From an uncultured Eubacteriales bacterium (lineage in GTDB: Bacteria > Bacillota > Clostridia > UMGS1810): DNA of 5,981 bases. This document shows, one piece after another, positions 1 to 5,770 of this stretch (positions are counted from its first letter, which is position 1; every line of letters starts with the position of its first letter). Location of the stretch: assembly GCA_902493665.1 (NCBI GenBank), contig CABUQL010000089.1, positions 1 through 5,981 of the forward strand, read 5' to 3'. Below the pieces are notes generated by a model. The model was not told the origin of the DNA, ran no database searches, and saw only the letters and a list, made by a program, of their open reading frames with translations. Made by a program: the position numbers and the translations under genes.

Positions 1-1
1 G

Positions 2-235
2 GTAATGGGACTTGCGGCGGTAATAATAGGAATAACGCTTTTTGGCAAAATGAAAAAAATAAGAATAACAACCGGCGTTATTATCGGAATGATAATCTAT
101 AAAATGTGCATAACGCTTGCAATAAGCTCGGGACTCGAATCATCCGATATGAATATGGTTGTTACTGTTTTGTTTGTGCTCACTCTTGTTTTGAGCGACT
201 TTCTCGACAAAAAGAGGGGGATAAAAAATGCTTAA
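2..235 (+). CDS. ABC transporter permease, C-terminal fragment (COG4120-like)
   Basis: This is the last 77 codons of an integral membrane permease. The frame is open to the left edge, so the gene begins outside the window, and the ATG at position 5 is an internal methionine. The visible part has about three hydrophobic segments (fragment residues 1-14, 23-43 and 50-67), separated by a basic loop (KMKKIR) and a short polar turn (SGLESSDMN), and ends in a charged tail (DKKRG). The turn followed by a final helix resembles the C-terminus of the uncharacterised permeases paired with TrpX-type binding proteins. That family match is from memory. The assignment is strengthened by the ATPase gene, which starts inside this one with an 8-nt overlap (228-235). 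In related systems the cargo is thought to be an aromatic amino acid or similar small molecule; nothing here fixes the substrate. Confidence 0.8.
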   Translation, partial: VMGLAAVIIGITLFGKMKKIRITTGVIIGMIIYKMCITLAISSGLESSDMNMVVTVLFVLTLVLSDFLDKKRGIKNA

Positions 236-1001
236 GCTTAAAAATATAGATAAAACTTTTTATAAAGGTTCGGTAAATGAAAAAGTTCTTTTTACCGATT
301 TTAATCTTCATGTAAAAAAAGGTGAGTTTGTTTCGGTTGTGGGAAGCAACGGAAGCGGAAAAACAACTCTTTTAAATATTATTTCGGGAAACATAACTCC
401 CGACGGCGGAGAGGTTTTTGTTGACGGCGAAGATTTTACAAAGCTTAAGGATTACAAAAGAGCACGCAAAATTGCCAGGGTGTTTCAAAATCCGGCAGTC
501 GGAACGTGCCCGTCAATGACGATTTTTGAAAATATGTCAATTGCAGACAACAAGCTTAAGCCGTTTAATCTTACAAGGGGATTAAATCATAAACGCAAGG
601 ATTTTTATAAATCTCAGCTTGAAGTTTTGGGACTCGGATTAGAGGACAGACTCGACACTCCGACGGGAAACCTTTCGGGCGGTCAGCGTCAGGCGCTTGC
701 GCTTATTATGGCAACAATGGTAAAACCCGACCTTCTTCTTTTAGACGAGCATACGGCGGCGCTTGATCCGAAATCAAGCGATATTGTTATGGAACTTACG
801 CAAAAAATCATAGACGAAAAAGACGTTACAACGCTTATGGTTACGCATAATTTGCGATATGCAATAAACTACGGTAACAGAATACTTATGATGCACGGCG
901 GAAACGTTATACTTGATAAAACAGGCGAGGAAAGAGACGGCGAAACCACAGACGGTCTTTTAAAAGTGTTTAACGAAATCAGCATTGAATGCGGTAATTA
1001 A
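228..1001 (+). CDS. ABC transporter ATP-binding protein (COG1101-like)
   Basis: This 257-residue cytoplasmic ATPase would power the permease encoded just upstream. All ABC motifs are present in order: Walker A GSNGSGKT (39-46), Q-loop glutamine Q87 in RVFQNP, signature LSGGQ (149-153), Walker B LLLLDEH with D173 and catalytic E174, D-loop AALD (177-180) and the H-loop histidine H207 in VTHNLR. The N-terminus (LKLKNIDKTF...GSVNEKVLF) and the LSGGQRQALALIMAT and DEHTAALDPKSS stretches look like the ATPases of TrpX/ABC_sub_bind-type importers rather than general amino-acid or lipoprotein exporters. Length is normal for a single-domain subunit. The ATG follows GAGGGGG (214-220) at 7 nt and overlaps the permease end, which points to translational coupling. 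Substrate is unknown; the binding protein that would decide it is not in the window. Confidence 0.93.
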   Translation: MLKLKNIDKTFYKGSVNEKVLFTDFNLHVKKGEFVSVVGSNGSGKTTLLNIISGNITPDGGEVFVDGEDFTKLKDYKRARKIARVFQNPAVGTCPSMTIFENMSIADNKLKPFNLTRGLNHKRKDFYKSQLEVLGLGLEDRLDTPTGNLSGGQRQALALIMATMVKPDLLLLDEHTAALDPKSSDIVMELTQKIIDEKDVTTLMVTHNLRYAINYGNRILMMHGGNVILDKTGEERDGETTDGLLKVFNEISIECGN

Positions 1002-1033
1002 ATTCATAAAAGCAAATTAAGAAAAGGTGCAAA

Positions 1034-1873
1034 ATGGAAAAATATATTGATCTTCACACACACTCAACAAAATCGGACGGTTCAATGACGCCGAAAGAAC
1101 TTGTAAATCACGCAAAAGAATGCGGACTTTCTGCAATTGCACTCACCGACCACGATAGCGTCAGCGGTGTTAAAGAAGCTGTTGGCGAAGGCGTAAAAAT
1201 CGGAGTTGAAGTTGTGCGGGGAATTGAAATTTCGGTAAAATCGGAAACGGAAACCCATATTCTCGGATACGGAATTGATATAGAAAATCAAGAACTTAAT
1301 GAAAGGCTTTCGGAAGTCAGAAGTTTAAGGTGCACACGTACATTAAAAAGTATTGAAAAGCTTAATGAAGCAGGATTTGACATAAATCTTTGCGATGTCG
1401 AAAAATATGCAGGCGAATCAATAACATGCAGGGCGCACATTGCACGTGCCATGGTTGATAAGGGATATGTGTCAAGTGTAAGCGAAGCTTTCGACAAGTA
1501 CCTTTCGAGCGGAAAATGCGGCTATGTTAATATGCAGTATCTTACGCCGGAGGAGGGAATATCTCTTATAAATAATGCAGGCGGAAAAGCTTTTGCGGCG
1601 CATTTGCATCTTATGAAAAAAAGTGATGATGGCCTTTTTGAATATCTTAAATATTTAAAATCAATCGGACTTAGCGGTATAGAGGGTTATTACACCGATT
1701 ATACAAATGATATGCACGAAAAATATATGGGCATAGCAAAAAAACTTGACCTTGCAATAAGCGGCGGAAGTGATTTCCATGGCAAAATGAAACCGCATAT
1801 TGAGATGGGAAAGGGCAGAGGAAACTTGAAAATTCCGTACAGTGTTCTTGAAAATATTAAAAAATTGTGGTAA
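1034..1873 (+). CDS. PHP-domain phosphoesterase (TrpH/YciV/RNase AM family)
   Basis: This 279-residue metal-dependent phosphoesterase belongs to the PHP group that includes E. coli YciV (TrpH, RNase AM) and 3',5'-nucleoside bisphosphate phosphatases. Those enzymes remove phosphate from nucleotides or trim RNA 5' ends. The expected metal-binding motifs are visible: DLHTHS with H8 and H10, D15 in KSDGS, LTDHD (37-41), GIEIS with E65, HILGY with H75, CRAHIAR with H135, and GSDFHG with D247 and H249. The middle insertion (about 95-170), containing FDKYLSSGKCGYV, is also typical. The usual Ala-His-Pro late in the domain reads Ala-His-Leu here (189-191), but the histidine is kept. The gene starts 32 nt after the ATPase, behind AAGG (1024-1027), and is followed by a strong terminator, so it is probably the last gene of the transporter operon. 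The exact substrate (pAp, RNA or other) cannot be told from sequence. Confidence 0.9.
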   Translation: MEKYIDLHTHSTKSDGSMTPKELVNHAKECGLSAIALTDHDSVSGVKEAVGEGVKIGVEVVRGIEISVKSETETHILGYGIDIENQELNERLSEVRSLRCTRTLKSIEKLNEAGFDINLCDVEKYAGESITCRAHIARAMVDKGYVSSVSEAFDKYLSSGKCGYVNMQYLTPEEGISLINNAGGKAFAAHLHLMKKSDDGLFEYLKYLKSIGLSGIEGYYTDYTNDMHEKYMGIAKKLDLAISGGSDFHGKMKPHIEMGKGRGNLKIPYSVLENIKKLW

Positions 1874-1876
1874 AAT

Positions 1877-1910
1877 AAACGGGATGTAATTTATATTATA
1901 TCCCGTTTTT
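1877..1910 (+). terminator. Intrinsic terminator after the PHP gene
   Basis: A 9-bp perfect stem (AAACGGGAT at 1877-1885, ATCCCGTTT at 1900-1908) extends inward by five more pairs, one of them G-U, to a 4-nt loop (1891-1894). The 3' arm runs into five T residues (1906-1910). It lies 3 nt after the PHP stop codon and separates the ABC/PHP operon from the lipid kinase gene. Confidence 0.88.
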
Positions 1911-1924
1911 GTGTATAACGGCGA

Positions 1925-1955
1925 TTGAAATACTTTTGGTTACAAACGGTATATT
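1925..1955 (+). promoter_or_regulatory. Possible sigma-A promoter for the lipid kinase gene
   Basis: TTGAAA (1925-1930) and TATATT (1950-1955) could serve as -35 and -10 elements, about 35 nt before the kinase start. The 19-nt spacer is longer than the preferred 17, so the match is weak. The main support is positional: a terminator lies just upstream, so the kinase needs its own promoter within 1911-1985. Confidence 0.3.
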
Positions 1956-1977
1956 TTAAGTAAACTGTTAATTGTTT

Positions 1978-1981
1978 GAGG
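1978..1981 (+). promoter_or_regulatory. Ribosome binding site deciding the lipid kinase start
   Basis: GAGG lies 8 nt before the ATG at 1990. The longer in-frame alternative beginning with TTG at 1972 would place this site inside the coding region and leave no good site upstream. The ATG at 1990 is therefore preferred. Confidence 0.7.
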
Positions 1982-1989
1982 CGAAATTT

Positions 1990-2892
1990 ATGAAAATACT
2001 TTTTGTTTTTAACCCGAAATCGGGTAGGGGACAGATTAAAAACAGTCTTTTGGATATAGTTGATACTTTTGTAAAAGGCGGATACGAAAATGTGGAGGTT
2101 TATCCTACACAGATGAAGGATGACGCATGCAGAAAAATCAAAGAAGAAGGAAAAAATTTTGATACGGTTTGCGTTTGCGGCGGCGACGGAACGCTTAATG
2201 AGGCGGTATGTGCGCTTATGAGCTTTGATAAGGAAAAAAGACCGAAGCTCGGATATATTCCCGCAGGAACGACAAACGATTTTGCAGCAAGCTGCAATAT
2301 TCCGAAAAATGATATGGTTTCGGCGGCAAAAAGTATTGTGGAGTCGGACTGCACGGGCATAGACATCGGAAAAATAGGAAACGATAAGTATTTTTCATAT
2401 ATTGCCGCATTCGGCGCATTTACTGAGGTTTCGTATGAAACACCTCAGCAGACAAAAAATGTTTTGGGATATGCCGCATATGTACTTGAAGGAATTAAGA
2501 GAATAGGAAATATTAAGCCTCATCATATAAAACTTTTGGCAGACGGAAAAGAGATAGAGGGCGATTTTATTTATGCCATGGTTTCAAATTCATTTTCCGT
2601 GGGCGGAGTTAAGTATTCGGGCGATGTCGATATTTCGCTTAATGACGGCGTTTTTGAGTGTCTGCTTATAAAGAATACCGATAATCCGCTGGATTTTCAG
2701 TTTGTAATTGCAGACCTTCTTACTTCAAACTTGAAATCTGATAAATTTATTTTGTTTAAAACGTCCAAACTCTCTTTTGAATCGGATGAAGAACTTGATT
2801 GGACGGTTGACGGCGAATTTGGCGGAAAGTATAAAAAGGTTGAAATTGAAAACTGCAAGTGTGCAATAAATATTTTTGCAAATATGGAATGA
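1990..2892 (+). CDS. Diacylglycerol kinase-family lipid kinase (DagK/YegS/BmrU type)
   Basis: This 300-residue protein is a soluble or membrane-associated lipid kinase that would phosphorylate diacylglycerol or a similar lipid using ATP. In Gram-positive bacteria such enzymes recycle diacylglycerol released by lipoteichoic acid synthesis. Diagnostic motifs are the N-terminal FNPKSGRG (7-14), the nucleotide-binding GGDGTLNEA (64-72), PAGTTNDFA (91-99) and the C-terminal DGEF (274-277), which carries the family's late catalytic acidic residues. The length matches single-domain family members of about 290-310 residues. There is no signal peptide or clear membrane helix. The start at 1990 is chosen because MKILFVFNPKSG is the usual beginning of the family and GAGG lies 8 nt upstream. 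The gene appears to be a single transcription unit, bounded by terminators on both sides. Lipid specificity (diacylglycerol, undecaprenol or other) cannot be read from the sequence, so no symbol is given. Confidence 0.92.
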   Translation: MKILFVFNPKSGRGQIKNSLLDIVDTFVKGGYENVEVYPTQMKDDACRKIKEEGKNFDTVCVCGGDGTLNEAVCALMSFDKEKRPKLGYIPAGTTNDFAASCNIPKNDMVSAAKSIVESDCTGIDIGKIGNDKYFSYIAAFGAFTEVSYETPQQTKNVLGYAAYVLEGIKRIGNIKPHHIKLLADGKEIEGDFIYAMVSNSFSVGGVKYSGDVDISLNDGVFECLLIKNTDNPLDFQFVIADLLTSNLKSDKFILFKTSKLSFESDEELDWTVDGEFGGKYKKVEIENCKCAINIFANME

Positions 2893-2918
2893 CAGATATA
2901 TATTAAATTTGATGATGA

Positions 2919-2955
2919 AAAAAAGACGGAGTAAAAAGTTTACTCCGTCTTTTTT
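2919..2955. terminator. Bidirectional intrinsic terminator between convergent operons
   Basis: A 17-bp stem (2919-2935 with 2939-2955) encloses a 3-nt loop. Its core GACGGAGTAAA pairs with TTTACTCCGTC. On the + strand the 3' arm ends in six T (2950-2955). On the - strand the seven A residues at 2918-2924 become a U-tract, so the same hairpin can stop transcription from either side. It begins 26 nt after the lipid kinase stop and about 160 nt beyond the transketolase stop. Confidence 0.9.
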
Positions 2956-2975
2956 ATTGTAAATTCTTTTGCTTA
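2956..2975. repeat. Direct repeat copy 1 (20 bp)
   Basis: ATTGTAAATTCTTTTGCTTA matches the segment at 3071-3090 with one difference (A/G at the eighth base). The copies are 115 nt apart in the same orientation, both in the non-coding gap between convergent operons. After copy 1 the sequence GCACTCGAAAAGTG forms only a small 4-bp hairpin, as though it were a decayed relative of the palindrome that follows copy 2. Confidence 0.75.
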
Positions 2976-3005
2976 GCACTCGAAAAGTGAAAAATTGATG
3001 CATTG

Positions 3006-3014
3006 TGTGGATAA
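3006..3014 (-). other. Single exact DnaA-box 9-mer
   Basis: The - strand reads TTATCCACA, the classical DnaA-box consensus. It stands alone: there is no cluster and no AT-rich unwinding element, so this is not an origin. A single 9-mer in a window of this size can occur by chance. Confidence 0.25.
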
Positions 3015-3070
3015 AGTTTGTTGTTTTTAACTTTTCCGGCTTGCAATTATGTACCCTTGCTTTAACCACT

Positions 3071-3112
3071 ATTGTAAGTTCTTTTGCTTACTTTTCTTTC
3101 AAGAAAAGTAAG
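3071..3112. repeat. Direct repeat copy 2 plus palindromic extragenic element
   Basis: The second copy of the 20-bp repeat (3071-3090) runs directly into a palindrome at 3087-3112, with arms CTTACTTTTCTT and AAGAAAAGTAAG (12 bp perfect) around a 2-nt centre. The palindrome ends immediately beside the transketolase C-subunit stop codon (3113-3115). Read on the - strand, the hairpin follows the stop codon directly but is not followed by a U-tract, so it is not a standard terminator. A third short arm, GTAAG at 3074-3078, can also pair with the CTTAC at 3087-3091, giving two mutually exclusive folds. The layout suggests a dispersed palindromic repeat of the REP/MITE kind, or an mRNA 3'-end stabilising hairpin. 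Confidence 0.65.
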
Positions 3113-4048
3113 TTATTTTCGTGAAATTGCTTTCTTTGCAGCATCGGCAATATCTTTTGGGGTAAGATGATAAACTTCAAAAAGCTCGTTCGGTTTTCCT
3201 GAACGTCCGAATACGTCTTGCGTGCCGATTCTTTCCATGGGCGCAGGTGCATTTTCGCAAAGAACCTCCGCAACCGCACTTCCGAGTCCTCCGATAACTG
3301 AGTGCTCTTCGCACGTAACAATTGCACCCGTTTCTTTTGCGGCTTTAATTATAATGTCTTTGTCAATCGGTTTGATTGTGTGAATGTTTATAAGCCTTGC
3401 ATTAATTCCTTCGTCATTTAACGTTTTAACGGCTTCCATTGCATGCGCAATCATAAGCCCCGTTCCGATAATCGTTACGTCTGTGCCGTCTTTTAAAGTT
3501 ACACCTTTTCCAAGCTCAAACTTGTATGAAGGATTGTCGTTTATAACATCAACCGCAAGACGTCCGAATCTTAAATAAAACGGGCCGTAGTTGTCTATTG
3601 CCGCTTTAACCGCAAGCCTTGCTTCAACTGCGTCGGAAGGATTTATGATTGTCATGTTCGGAAGCGCACGCATGATTGCAATGTCTTCAAGCGCCTGATG
3701 CGTCGCACCGTCCTCGCCGACGGAAATTCCCGCATGCGTTGAACCTATTTTAACGTTGAGGTTGGGGTAGCAAACAGAATTTCTTATCTGCTCAAAGGCA
3801 CGTCCCGAAGCAAACATGGCAAATGAGCTGGCAAATACAGTTTTTCCGCATGATGCCATACCAGCCGCAACACACATCATATTAGCCTCTGCAATTCCCG
3901 AATTGATAAATCTTTCGGGATATTTCTTTTTAAACATTTCGGTTTTTGTGGACTTTGAAAGGTCTGCGTCCATAACAACAATGTTTTTGTTCTCACCAAA
4001 CTCTGCAAGAGCGATTCCGTATGATTCTCTGGTTGCTTGTTTAGCCAA
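3113..4048 (-). CDS. Transketolase, C-terminal subunit (split form)
   Basis: This 311-residue protein carries the pyrimidine-binding domain and the C-terminal domain of a two-polypeptide transketolase. With the subunit encoded upstream it would transfer two-carbon ketol units between pentose, tetrose, hexose and triose phosphates, using thiamine diphosphate. Visible features are the pyrimidine domain (about 4-165), with GIAEANM holding the cofactor-activating glutamate E54, the loop THAGISVGEDGATHQ (104-118), and the NPSDAVEARLAVKAA stretch (136-150). The C-terminal domain (about 180-300) has GTGLMIAHAMEA, NIHTIKPID, the EEHSVIGGLGSAVAE block (247-261) and a DVFGRSGKPNEL tail. The start codon is TTG at 4048-4046: no ATG lies nearby, the next Met is residue 26, and GGAGGGG sits 7 nt upstream. 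The gene overlaps the N-subunit by 8 nt. Homologous halves occur in DXP synthase, but the separate genes and the NGLQIDG-bearing partner favour transketolase. Confidence 0.93.
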   Translation of the reverse strand: MAKQATRESYGIALAEFGENKNIVVMDADLSKSTKTEMFKKKYPERFINSGIAEANMMCVAAGMASCGKTVFASSFAMFASGRAFEQIRNSVCYPNLNVKIGSTHAGISVGEDGATHQALEDIAIMRALPNMTIINPSDAVEARLAVKAAIDNYGPFYLRFGRLAVDVINDNPSYKFELGKGVTLKDGTDVTIIGTGLMIAHAMEAVKTLNDEGINARLINIHTIKPIDKDIIIKAAKETGAIVTCEEHSVIGGLGSAVAEVLCENAPAPMERIGTQDVFGRSGKPNELFEVYHLTPKDIADAAKKAISRK

Positions 4049-4886
4049 TTTTGTTCCCCTCCAATTCCGTAAGCTTTTTGTTTAAGTCGTTCATTGCAAT
4101 TTCATATTGCTCGTCGTTCGGAGCGGCACCGTGCCAAGCGTAATTGTTTTCCATAAACGATACGCCTTTTCCTTTAACGCTTTTTGCAATAATTGCAGTC
4201 GGCTTTCCTTTTGTTTCGCGCGCACATTTAAGCGCAGATTTGATTTCGTCATAATTCTGAGCGTCGATTTTTATAACATTCCAGCCAAACGCTTCATATT
4301 TTTCATCTATCGGAAGGGGCGACATAACATCTGCTATGTTTCCGTCAATCTGAAGACCGTTAAAATCAATAAATATTGTGAGATTGTCGAGCTTGTAATG
4401 GGCAGCAAACATAGCCGCCTCCCAAACCTGGCCTTCTTCAAGCTCTCCGTCTCCGAGGATTGAATATACCCTGTAATCTTTGTCGTCGAGTTTTGCTGCA
4501 AGAGCCATACCGCAGGCGGCGCTTACACCTTGTCCGAGTGAACCTGTGCTCATATCAACACCCGGAATTTTTTTCATATCGGGATGTCCCTGAAGATAAC
4601 TGTCGGTTTTTCTGAAGGTTTTGATATCTTCCTTTTTAATAAAGCCTCTTTCAGCCAGAGCGCCGTAAAGAGCGGGTGAGCAATGACCTTTTGACAGAAC
4701 GAGCCTGTCCCTGTTTTCATCCTTTGGATTTTCGGGATTTACGTTCATTTCGTCAAAATACAAAACAGAAAGTATGTCTGCAATTGACAGCGAACCTCCC
4801 GGATGACCTGATGACGCTGAATGAACTGCGTCAATTACGTGTTTTCTTATCTTGTAAGAAATAATTTCCAGCGAGTGGTTATCCAT
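4041..4886 (-). CDS. Transketolase, N-terminal subunit (split form)
   Basis: This 281-residue protein supplies the diphosphate-binding domain of the split transketolase. Motifs in order are SGHPGGSLS (26-34) with H28, SKGHCSPALY (65-74) with H68, QGHPDM (99-104), STGSLGQG (113-120), and the thiamine-diphosphate/Mg motif starting GDGELEEGQVWEAA (145-158) and closing at DFNGLQIDG (174-182), followed by WHGAAP (251-256). The motif ends in D-F-N rather than the textbook N-N, which is normal in transketolases. The ATG at 4886 is chosen over an upstream in-frame start at 4979 for three reasons: AGGAGG lies 10 nt before it (4897-4902), the protein then begins at the usual place for the family, and the longer start would run far into the YitT-family gene. 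It lies 19 nt after that gene and overlaps the C-subunit by 8 nt, a tight arrangement that should give equal subunit output. Confidence 0.94.
   Translation of the reverse strand: MDNHSLEIISYKIRKHVIDAVHSASSGHPGGSLSIADILSVLYFDEMNVNPENPKDENRDRLVLSKGHCSPALYGALAERGFIKKEDIKTFRKTDSYLQGHPDMKKIPGVDMSTGSLGQGVSAACGMALAAKLDDKDYRVYSILGDGELEEGQVWEAAMFAAHYKLDNLTIFIDFNGLQIDGNIADVMSPLPIDEKYEAFGWNVIKIDAQNYDEIKSALKCARETKGKPTAIIAKSVKGKGVSFMENNYAWHGAAPNDEQYEIAMNDLNKKLTELEGNKIG
4056..4062 (-). promoter_or_regulatory. Ribosome binding site supporting a TTG start (transketolase C-subunit)
   Basis: On the - strand GGAGGGG lies 7 nt before the TTG at 4048-4046, within the last codons of the N-subunit gene. It is the only good site near the beginning of the C-subunit and settles the non-ATG start. 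Confidence 0.8.
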
Positions 4887-4896
4887 ATGTAGTTTT

Positions 4897-4902
4897 CCTC
4901 CT
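4897..4902 (-). promoter_or_regulatory. Ribosome binding site deciding the transketolase N-subunit start
   Basis: A full AGGAGG (- strand) lies in the 19-nt gap after the YitT-family stop codon, 10 nt before the ATG at 4886. It rules out the longer upstream reading of the N-subunit. Confidence 0.85.
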
Positions 4903-4905
4903 AAA

Positions 4906-5754
4906 TTAATTATATTCTCTAAAACCTTCACCGAGCGTTTGTCTGACATCAGTGATGATAATAAATGCGTCTTTGTCAATTTCTTTTGTTATTTCTTTTA
5001 ATTTTGCAATTTCTCTTGATTTTAAAATGCATAAAAGCGCCGTTTTTTCATCTTGCGTATACATTCCTTTGCAGCAGATGCCCGTTACGCCTCTTTCAAA
5101 ATCGAAAAGAATTTTTTCGCTGATTTCTTTGTATTTGTCACTTATTATCAGTGCCGATTTTGCAAAATCAACACCGTCAACAACGTAATCTGTAGCTTTA
5201 ACACTTATTGCAAGAGCAAAAAAGCAGTATAAAATCAAATTGTAATCGTTAAATAAATATGCCGACACAACAATAATTGCCGTATCGATAAATAAAATTA
5301 TTTTTCCCACCGAAATAAACGGAAGGACTTTGTTTATCATAACTGCGGCAAAATCGCTTCCACCTGTTGATGCGTCGTTTGCAACGCAAATTCCTATGCC
5401 GAGTCCCAAAATAATTCCGCCGTAAATGGACGATAAAAGCATATCGCCTGAATTTATGGCAAAGCTCTCTGTGATTTTAAGAAAAAACGAAAGAGCAAAC
5501 GTTGCAAAAAGTGTTTTTACAATTGCGCCTTTTGTGAGCGTTTTGTAAGCGATTAAAAACAGCAAAATGTTCATAATAAGCGTTGTAAGCGAAACGGAAA
5601 GTCCGAGTTTTACATATAAAACGGTTGCAACACCCGTAACTCCGCCTGCCGCAATTTTGTTTGGAATTAAAAATGCATTAAGTCCCAGTGCGGTTAAAAG
5701 ACATCCAAGTGCAATATAAACATACGAGACTGCGGTTTTTAAAAATTTTTTCAA
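4906..5754 (-). CDS. YitT family membrane protein (YitT_membrane + DUF2179)
   Basis: This 282-residue integral membrane protein has unknown biochemical function. The first 195 or so residues hold about five hydrophobic segments (near 10-30, 52-70, 78-94, 108-124 and 150-185). Family hallmarks are FLIPNKIAAGGVTG (28-41) and STGGSDF (129-135), where many relatives have a GGTD-type motif. The C-terminal 85 residues form the soluble DUF2179 domain, with RGVTGICCKG (221-230), LKSREIAKLKEI (244-255), DAFIIITDVR (262-271) and the usual LGEGF ending (274-278). The length is typical. The start is TTG at 5754-5752, with AAAGGA 10 nt upstream; the next methionine, residue 61, would remove the first membrane segment and the conserved IPN motif. 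The gene sits 14 nt after mrnC and 19 nt before transketolase. A role in small-solute transport has been suggested for the family, but nothing here proves it. Confidence 0.9.
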   Translation of the reverse strand: MKKFLKTAVSYVYIALGCLLTALGLNAFLIPNKIAAGGVTGVATVLYVKLGLSVSLTTLIMNILLFLIAYKTLTKGAIVKTLFATFALSFFLKITESFAINSGDMLLSSIYGGIILGLGIGICVANDASTGGSDFAAVMINKVLPFISVGKIILFIDTAIIVVSAYLFNDYNLILYCFFALAISVKATDYVVDGVDFAKSALIISDKYKEISEKILFDFERGVTGICCKGMYTQDEKTALLCILKSREIAKLKEITKEIDKDAFIIITDVRQTLGEGFREYN

Positions 5755-5764
5755 TTAACACACG

Positions 5765-5770
5765 TCCTTT
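5765..5770 (-). promoter_or_regulatory. Ribosome binding site supporting a TTG start (YitT-family gene)
   Basis: AAAGGA on the - strand lies 10 nt before the TTG at 5754-5752. It overlaps the TAA stop of mrnC (5769-5771), so ribosomes ending mrnC may reinitiate here. Confidence 0.7.

Noticed and set aside
1972..1989. Six-residue N-terminal extension of the lipid kinase from a TTG codon
   Set aside because: The ribosome binding site GAGG lies inside it, and the family begins at the MKILFVFNPKSG sequence starting at 1990.
2725..3069. 114-codon open frame on the - strand over the lipid kinase 3' end and the intergenic gap
   Set aside because: It runs antisense to a well-supported kinase, crosses the bidirectional terminator hairpin and its translation resembles no protein family.
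3087..3112. Palindrome as the intrinsic terminator of the transketolase operon
   Set aside because: Reading on the - strand, the bases after the stem are CAAAAGAAC, with no U-tract. The hairpin at 2919-2955 fits a terminator much better.
4359..4365. Transketolase cofactor motif ending D-F-N instead of N-N, considered as a lost residue
   Set aside because: Transketolases commonly have a D-x-N or D-D-N form here, and the essential asparagine is present.
4107..4463. 118-codon open frame on the + strand inside the transketolase N-subunit
   Set aside because: It is antisense to strongly conserved transketolase motifs, has no ribosome binding site and its composition is that of a shadow frame.
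4887..4979. 31-residue N-terminal extension of the transketolase N-subunit
   Set aside because: It would overlap the YitT-family gene, has no homology to family N-termini, and a full AGGAGG supports the ATG at 4886.
5735..5754. A/T homopolymer run at the YitT-family start, considered as a programmed frameshift site
   Set aside because: In the reading frame (AAA AAA TTT TTA) it does not form an X XXY YYZ heptamer, and the frame is open and conserved on both sides without any shift.
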